This document shows positions 59,995-64,000 of a stretch of DNA of 64,000 bases, in pieces. The DNA lies in contig NZ_OCMS01000002.1 in assembly GCF_900215325.1 (NCBI RefSeq), positions 806,001 to 870,000 of the forward strand, read 5' to 3'. The notes under the pieces are model-generated. The model saw only the letters and a list, made by a program, of their open reading frames with translations. It had not been told where the DNA came from and made no database searches. A program made the translations under genes and the position numbers. Each line of letters opens with the position of its first letter. The stretch's first letter is position 1. The DNA comes from Fibrobacter sp. UWB16. Lineage in GTDB: Bacteria > Fibrobacterota > Fibrobacteria > Fibrobacterales > Fibrobacteraceae.

Positions 59995-62328
59995 ATGGGT
60001 GGTGGTATGAAATTTACGCAGATAGTCTGTGCTATGGCCGTTGCGTCGTTTGCCGACGTGACTTGGGTCCCGCAGTGTGAAGATAATGGCTTTACGCTGA
60101 TTCGTTCTTCGGAACATTTTGAAGTTTGCAAAAAGCCAAAGACCGATGATGGTGCGGCGAATAATGTTTCAATCTCGACTTCTGATGCCGAGGGTGTGCT
60201 CCAGTCGCTAGAAAAGGTGTATTCGTTCTACATCGATTCGCTCGGCTGGATGTTGCCGTTCCCGAAAAGTTCGGACAGGAAACTCAAAAGCAATATTTAT
60301 GTGTTTGAAACATTGCCGTCCTTGTACGGTGGTCAGGATTATGTGAAGGCTTTGAATGGCGAGTATGGGCCTGGCATGTGGATTGGAGTCGGGGCGCTCA
60401 AGGATTATTGGGGAACATCGCACGAGTTCGCGCATGGTTTGCAAGGCGTGGCTGGTTGGCTCGGGAACAATAGCCACTCGGGGTGGATGGCGGAATCGCA
60501 TGCGAACTGGATGGCGCATCAGTACAATCCGAATGATGCTCATTGCTCTGAATATCTGATTAACTTTCCGTACTTGTATTATGGCTCCACGCGAGACCGC
60601 TATTGCAATTGGCAGTTCCTGGAACATTTGAAAGAAGAATTTGGTGGCGGCAATAAAGGCGCGCACGAGGTCAATCGCATCTGGATGGAATCGATTCGTG
60701 ATGGCGAAGACGGGCGCATGGAACAGACTCCGTTTAGTGCGATGATGATGGTTTACGGTTGGTCGCTCGAAGAACTGAATAATCAGTTCGGCAAGTTTGC
60801 GATGAAGAATGCAACGCTTGAATACGCTCCGGCAAAAAAGAGTTTGTACAAAAAATCCTATGGCGATTATGAATTTAAGACGCGTCGTGACGCAAGCTGG
60901 GGCGACAACTACCGCAGACATTCTCGCGTGACCATGCTGAACAAGATGAAATGCGAAAGTTCCGAGAATTCGGATGGGAATGTCGCGGCCGAGAATTGCG
61001 CGGACCGTTACATTTCGCCGAGTTACTGGGCTCCGCAGCGCTGGGGCTATAACTTGGTGCGCATTTATCCGGATTCGGCGGGGAAGGTGACGGTCAAGTT
61101 CCGTGGAATTGTGCAGGAAAAGCCGACGGTCAATGGCTATACTTGCTTTGGCGATAATACGGACTATTACAAGGGTAAAACTTATAAATGGTGCAATTAT
61201 GCACCTGATAAATTGCCGGATCCTGCGTCGGGTTGGACGGTTGGCTTGGTTGCGGAAGGTGCTGATGGCACGCCGCGTTACAGCGAAATGAAACATGGTA
61301 CAGGATTCAATCTTGAAATCGAAACGAAGGCGAATGATAAGGCTTTGTGGCTTGCGGTAACGGCGACTCCGACCGAAATGCAGACGATTCTTTGGGACCA
61401 GTTCTATTACAGCATTTATCGCTATCCGTACATGATTGAAGTTGTGAACGGCGCGCCTGAAGGTTATACGAAAGATTTCTGGAAGCCTGCTGGATTTAAT
61501 GGAACGACTGTTTCTGGATATGCGCAACATAGTAATGGCGGTGGTTGGGTCAGCAACAAGGCGAAGGTCGCTGCTACGGCTTATGTGGGGCCTGATGCGG
61601 TTGTGAATGGCGGTACTGTTTCGGGGAATGCCCGCATTGAAGATTTTGCCGTCGTGAATGGCGGAACCATTAGCGGGAACGCCGTGGTGCGCGGACGCGC
61701 TCTTGTGACTGCAGGCTCGATTGGCGATGACGCTATGCTTGAAGAAGACGCTTGGCTTGTGAGCGGGACGATTAGCGGTAAAGCTAAAGTCGGTGCGCTT
61801 TCGATTATCGTGAATAGTACTGTGACTGATAACGCTCAAGTTTACGGCGTAATGTGGGCGGTTTCTGGCAAAAAGCTGAGCGGAACGGCGCAGTTGCGCG
61901 GAGACCTTGAAAACAATTTTGACAAGGAAATTACGAAAGGCGTATTCTACGGCATGGTCAATACCGACATGCTGAATAATGCGAACTTTGGCGCAAATCT
62001 CACGACGCCACCAACGGATGCTACAGCAAACATTGAAAATGCCAAATGGTACGCCGTTGCGGATGATTCCACGCAGACAGATCCGGGGCATACAACGGGT
62101 ATTGCTTCTAAGGTGCTGGCGCTACAGTTGAGTGATGTAAATGAAAACTTTGATGTGTTTGATTTGAATGGAAAACATCTCGGTTTTGCGAAAGTAACAC
62201 CCTCTGAATGGAATGCGCTTGGCAACAAATCTTTACAAAAAACGCTTCGTGCATCAGGATTCAACGCTGGAATGTATATTGTTCGTGCAAAACGTTCGCA
62301 TCGTATGATTCGTGTAAATGTGCGTTAA
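59995..62328 (+). CDS. DUF6055-like zincin with beta-helix repeats and sorting tail
   Basis: 777 residues from ATG 59995 (AAGGTG ~4 bases upstream; ATG 60007 is an alternative). The signal peptide ends near ASFA. A catalytic-like domain (~20-510) carries HEFAH (143-147) and a downstream Glu (~167, GWMAESHANW) spaced as in gluzincins. Residues ~520-640 are imperfect hexapeptide-type repeats (AVVNGGTVSGNARIEDFAVV) predicting a left-handed beta-helix. A sorting tail (FDVFDLNGKHLGF ... GMYIVRAK) ends the chain. The substrate is unknown; a surface metalloprotease or wall-polymer enzyme is plausible. Confidence 0.78.
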   Translation: MGGGMKFTQIVCAMAVASFADVTWVPQCEDNGFTLIRSSEHFEVCKKPKTDDGAANNVSISTSDAEGVLQSLEKVYSFYIDSLGWMLPFPKSSDRKLKSNIYVFETLPSLYGGQDYVKALNGEYGPGMWIGVGALKDYWGTSHEFAHGLQGVAGWLGNNSHSGWMAESHANWMAHQYNPNDAHCSEYLINFPYLYYGSTRDRYCNWQFLEHLKEEFGGGNKGAHEVNRIWMESIRDGEDGRMEQTPFSAMMMVYGWSLEELNNQFGKFAMKNATLEYAPAKKSLYKKSYGDYEFKTRRDASWGDNYRRHSRVTMLNKMKCESSENSDGNVAAENCADRYISPSYWAPQRWGYNLVRIYPDSAGKVTVKFRGIVQEKPTVNGYTCFGDNTDYYKGKTYKWCNYAPDKLPDPASGWTVGLVAEGADGTPRYSEMKHGTGFNLEIETKANDKALWLAVTATPTEMQTILWDQFYYSIYRYPYMIEVVNGAPEGYTKDFWKPAGFNGTTVSGYAQHSNGGGWVSNKAKVAATAYVGPDAVVNGGTVSGNARIEDFAVVNGGTISGNAVVRGRALVTAGSIGDDAMLEEDAWLVSGTISGKAKVGALSIIVNSTVTDNAQVYGVMWAVSGKKLSGTAQLRGDLENNFDKEITKGVFYGMVNTDMLNNANFGANLTTPPTDATANIENAKWYAVADDSTQTDPGHTTGIASKVLALQLSDVNENFDVFDLNGKHLGFAKVTPSEWNALGNKSLQKTLRASGFNAGMYIVRAKRSHRMIRVNVR

Positions 62329-62396
62329 ATGCTTGATATTGCATAGATTGAGTAAACACATTAAACCCTTGCAGTTTTGCAATAAAATAAAAATAG

Positions 62397-62423
62397 GAAA
62401 CCTCGAAACGGGGTTTCTTTTTT
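62397..62423 (+). terminator. terminator after the zincin gene
   Basis: GAAACCTC (62397-62404) pairs with GGGGTTTC (62410-62417) with loop GAAAC, followed by TTTTTTG. Confidence 0.8.
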
Positions 62424-62489
62424 GTTATAATTAAAGATAAGGGTTGTATAACTTGTCACGTTAGTGACAGCTTTTTGTTTGGAGGACAA

Positions 62490-63566
62490 ATGCTAAAAAA
62501 AATCCTTAAGTCCGTTGTTGTTACAAGTGCCGTACTCGGTGCGGCAAGTTTTGCACAGGATCCGAACTTGCATATTTATCTTGCTTACGGGCAGTCGAAC
62601 ATGTCCGGGCAGGCTTCGATTACAGATTCGGACCGTCAAACGAATCCGCGTTTCTTGGTGTTACGTGCAGGGAATCATTCCAACCAGAAAGTTGGTGAAT
62701 TTTATCCGGCGGCACCTCCCATGGGTCATAGCGGTTCCAAGGTCGGCATTGTTGACTTCTTTGGTCGCAAAATGATCAAGGAACTCCCGGACAGCATCAC
62801 GGTGGCGGTCGCGAATGTGGCAATTGGCGGGCAGAGCATTGATCTATTCGATAAGGACCGTAATGCAGCTTATGTGCAGAATGCCAAGAACAAAAACGAT
62901 ACATGGTGGATTCAGTATCTGAATGAATACGGTGGCGATGTGCACAAGCGCATTGTCGAAATGGGTAAAATTGCAAAGCAAAAGGGCGTCATCAAGGGTT
63001 TCCTTTTCCATCAGGGTGAAGCGGATTACCAGATGAAGGACTGGCCCGAACGCGTCAAGAAGGTTTATGACCAGTTCATTGAAGAACTGGAGCTGGATCC
63101 GGAAAAGACTCCGATTCTCATTGGAGAACTTGCTCCGACTGGCGATTTGGGCTGGCGCAATGAAGCGGTAAAACAAGCGGCTGACTTAATTCCGAATGGT
63201 CATCTGATTTCGGCTCAGGGTTGCCCTGCAATTAAGGAACCCAGCTATACGTTGCATTTCTCTCGCGAAGGCTACCAGACGTTTGGTGAACGCTATGCGG
63301 AAAAAATGCTTGAAATTCTTAAATCGCAGGAACCAGCTCCGGATTCCTCTAAAGCTGATTCCTCGAAGGTCGTGCCTTCTGATTCGACAGGGAGTGATTC
63401 TACATCATCGGATAGTACAAACGCTATTCACAGTTCGGCTGTTGCACGTGCTGTGGAATCGCATTTGCCGAGGCTGTTCTATGATGTTCGCGAACATAGT
63501 TTGTTTGTGTGTTTCAAGAAAAATGGAGTAGAACATCGCTACCGCTTGACCGGGCGGAAAAAATAG
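62490..63566 (+). CDS. acetyl esterase, CE6/SASA-type SGNH enzyme
   Basis: 358 residues from ATG 62490, with GGAGG at 62481-62485. Signal peptide 1-22 (AASFA-QD). Block I is YGQSNMSG with catalytic Ser36, then NVAIGGQSID, the HQGEAD block (~173-178), and a C-terminal LHFSREGYQ with the catalytic His. This is the carbohydrate esterase 6 / sialate O-acetylesterase pattern, which removes acetyl groups from xylan. A Ser/Asp-rich linker (~280-310) leads to a short terminal domain (LFYDVREHSLFVCFKKNG). It is flanked by terminators on both sides, so it is monocistronic. Confidence 0.85.
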   Translation: MLKKILKSVVVTSAVLGAASFAQDPNLHIYLAYGQSNMSGQASITDSDRQTNPRFLVLRAGNHSNQKVGEFYPAAPPMGHSGSKVGIVDFFGRKMIKELPDSITVAVANVAIGGQSIDLFDKDRNAAYVQNAKNKNDTWWIQYLNEYGGDVHKRIVEMGKIAKQKGVIKGFLFHQGEADYQMKDWPERVKKVYDQFIEELELDPEKTPILIGELAPTGDLGWRNEAVKQAADLIPNGHLISAQGCPAIKEPSYTLHFSREGYQTFGERYAEKMLEILKSQEPAPDSSKADSSKVVPSDSTGSDSTSSDSTNAIHSSAVARAVESHLPRLFYDVREHSLFVCFKKNGVEHRYRLTGRKK

Positions 63567-63587
63567 AATTGACGTGATTGTAAAATG

Positions 63588-63617
63588 AAAAACGTCCAGC
63601 GAGTGCTGGGCGTTTTT
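63588..63617. terminator. bidirectional terminator after the esterase
   Basis: AAAAACGTCCAGC and GCTGGGCGTTTTT pair over 13 bases (one G-T), loop GAGT. It lies between convergent genes. Confidence 0.85.
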
Positions 63618-63627
63618 GCTTAGAATC

Positions 63628-63678
63628 CTGGATCCTTCGCGGAGTTTACCCCGGACTTGTTCCGGGGCTCAGGATGAC
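63628..63678. repeat. composite dispersed repeat
   Basis: GGATCCTTCGCGG and CTCAGGATGAC are the ends of the GGATCCTTC family. The inside is CCCCGGACTTGTTCCGGGG, a palindrome like the centre of the GTCAT...CGGGNATCTCC family, so one element is nested in the other. Confidence 0.6.
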
Positions 63679-63687
63679 AATTGCGGA

Positions 63688-64000
63688 TTAGCCTTCGACC
63701 TTCGGAAGCTGGGCGAGGCTCTTGGCGATGTCTTCATCCGTCGGGATGTAGTCGCTCATTTCGCCGTCGTTGAACTTCTGGTAAGCAACCATGTCGAAGT
63801 AACCCGTGCCGGTAAGACCGAACACGATGTTCTTTGCCTGACCGGATTCCTTGCACTTGAGAGCTTCGTCGATTGTTGCGCGAATGGCGTGGCTGGATTC
63901 CGGAGCCGGGAGGATACCTTCGGTCTGGGCGAAGAGCTTTGCGGCTTCGAAGACCTTAGTTTGTTCGACAGACGTTGCACGCATGAGACCCTGATCGTAA
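63688..64000 (-). CDS. TrpB2-like tryptophan synthase beta chain (N-terminus outside window)
   Basis: Only the last ~103 residues are in the window; the frame is open to the right edge, so the Met codon at 63984 is internal. FAQTEGILPAPESSHAI, then a stretch rich in EA/CKE, and FGLTGTGYFDMVAYQKF are characteristic of the C-terminus of TrpB2-type PLP-dependent tryptophan synthase beta chains, where the glycine-rich stretch contacts the cofactor phosphate. The tail after it (SDYIPTDEDIAKSLAQLP) is likewise TrpB2-like. Confidence 0.85.
   Translation of the reverse strand, partial: YDQGLMRATSVEQTKVFEAAKLFAQTEGILPAPESSHAIRATIDEALKCKESGQAKNIVFGLTGTGYFDMVAYQKFNDGEMSDYIPTDEDIAKSLAQLPKVEG

Overview
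The window reads as a chromosomal segment of a Fibrobacter-like bacterium (Fibrobacterota, FCB group). The grounds are: secreted proteins with poly-serine linkers and type IX-style C-terminal sorting domains, several GH43 arabinan/arabinoxylan enzymes and a CE6-type acetyl esterase, a CotH-type lipoprotein, a bacterial V/A-type ATPase operon of the E-DUF2764-A-B-D-I-K form, and a GAD-type AspRS. The species call is inference from content; no 16S gene is present. No transposase, integrase, prophage, plasmid origin or CRISPR array was seen.

Layout. 1-3.2 kb: 3' end of a U32 peptidase/tRNA hydroxylation protein, a small hypothetical, an M23+LysM peptidase and a small lipoprotein. 3.4-10.3 kb (minus): hisS followed by two SGNH hydrolases and an MBOAT acyltransferase, a probable polysaccharide O-acetylation operon. 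10.4-12 kb: mdh and then about 500 bases of non-coding DNA made of tandem units that carry covarying hairpins. 12-15.3 kb (minus): three paralogous secreted proteins with sorting domains. 15.7-21.8 kb (plus): three GH43 enzymes. 21.9-25 kb (minus): a membrane protein and a CotH lipoprotein. 25.1-31.1 kb (minus): ATP-grasp/alpha-E fusion, transglutaminase, ATP-grasp and alpha-E genes, the known but poorly understood amidoligase/transglutaminase system. 31.2-33.2 kb: a perfect sigma-54 promoter driving an acetolactate-synthase-like enzyme and a previously untracked 57-codon ORF. 33.3-35.2 kb (minus): aspS.

35.4-43.2 kb (plus): an eight-gene V-ATPase operon that ends in two different proteolipid (K) genes. 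43.4-49.5 kb: metK, a Nif3-like protein, a second M23 peptidase, a lamin-tail-like secreted protein and two putative outer-membrane proteins. 49.5-50.4 kb (minus): tRNA-Asp, tRNA-Val and a second identical tRNA-Asp, with a small membrane protein gene ending six bases before tRNA-Val. 50.4-54 kb (minus): lipoprotein, phoH and pgpH. 54.1-59.9 kb (plus): Xaa-Pro aminopeptidase, a three-domain lysophospholipid transporter/acyltransferase/acyl-ACP synthetase, and a pilin-like membrane protein. 60-63.6 kb (plus): a DUF6055-like zincin with a beta-helix repeat region and a CE6 esterase. The window ends inside a TrpB2-like gene on the minus strand.

How the genes fit together: the plant-cell-wall theme (arabinan/arabinoxylan hydrolases, acetyl esterase, CotH, sorting-domain proteins) is interleaved with envelope maintenance (M23 peptidases, O-acetylation, Aas phospholipid repair) and housekeeping (hisS, aspS, mdh, metK, V-ATPase). 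The points most worth a second look are the covarying hairpin array after mdh, the two K subunits with different ion-site residues, the sigma-54-driven acetolactate synthase/small-ORF unit, and the ATP-grasp/alpha-E/transglutaminase locus. Functional names come from motif reading alone; no database search was run.
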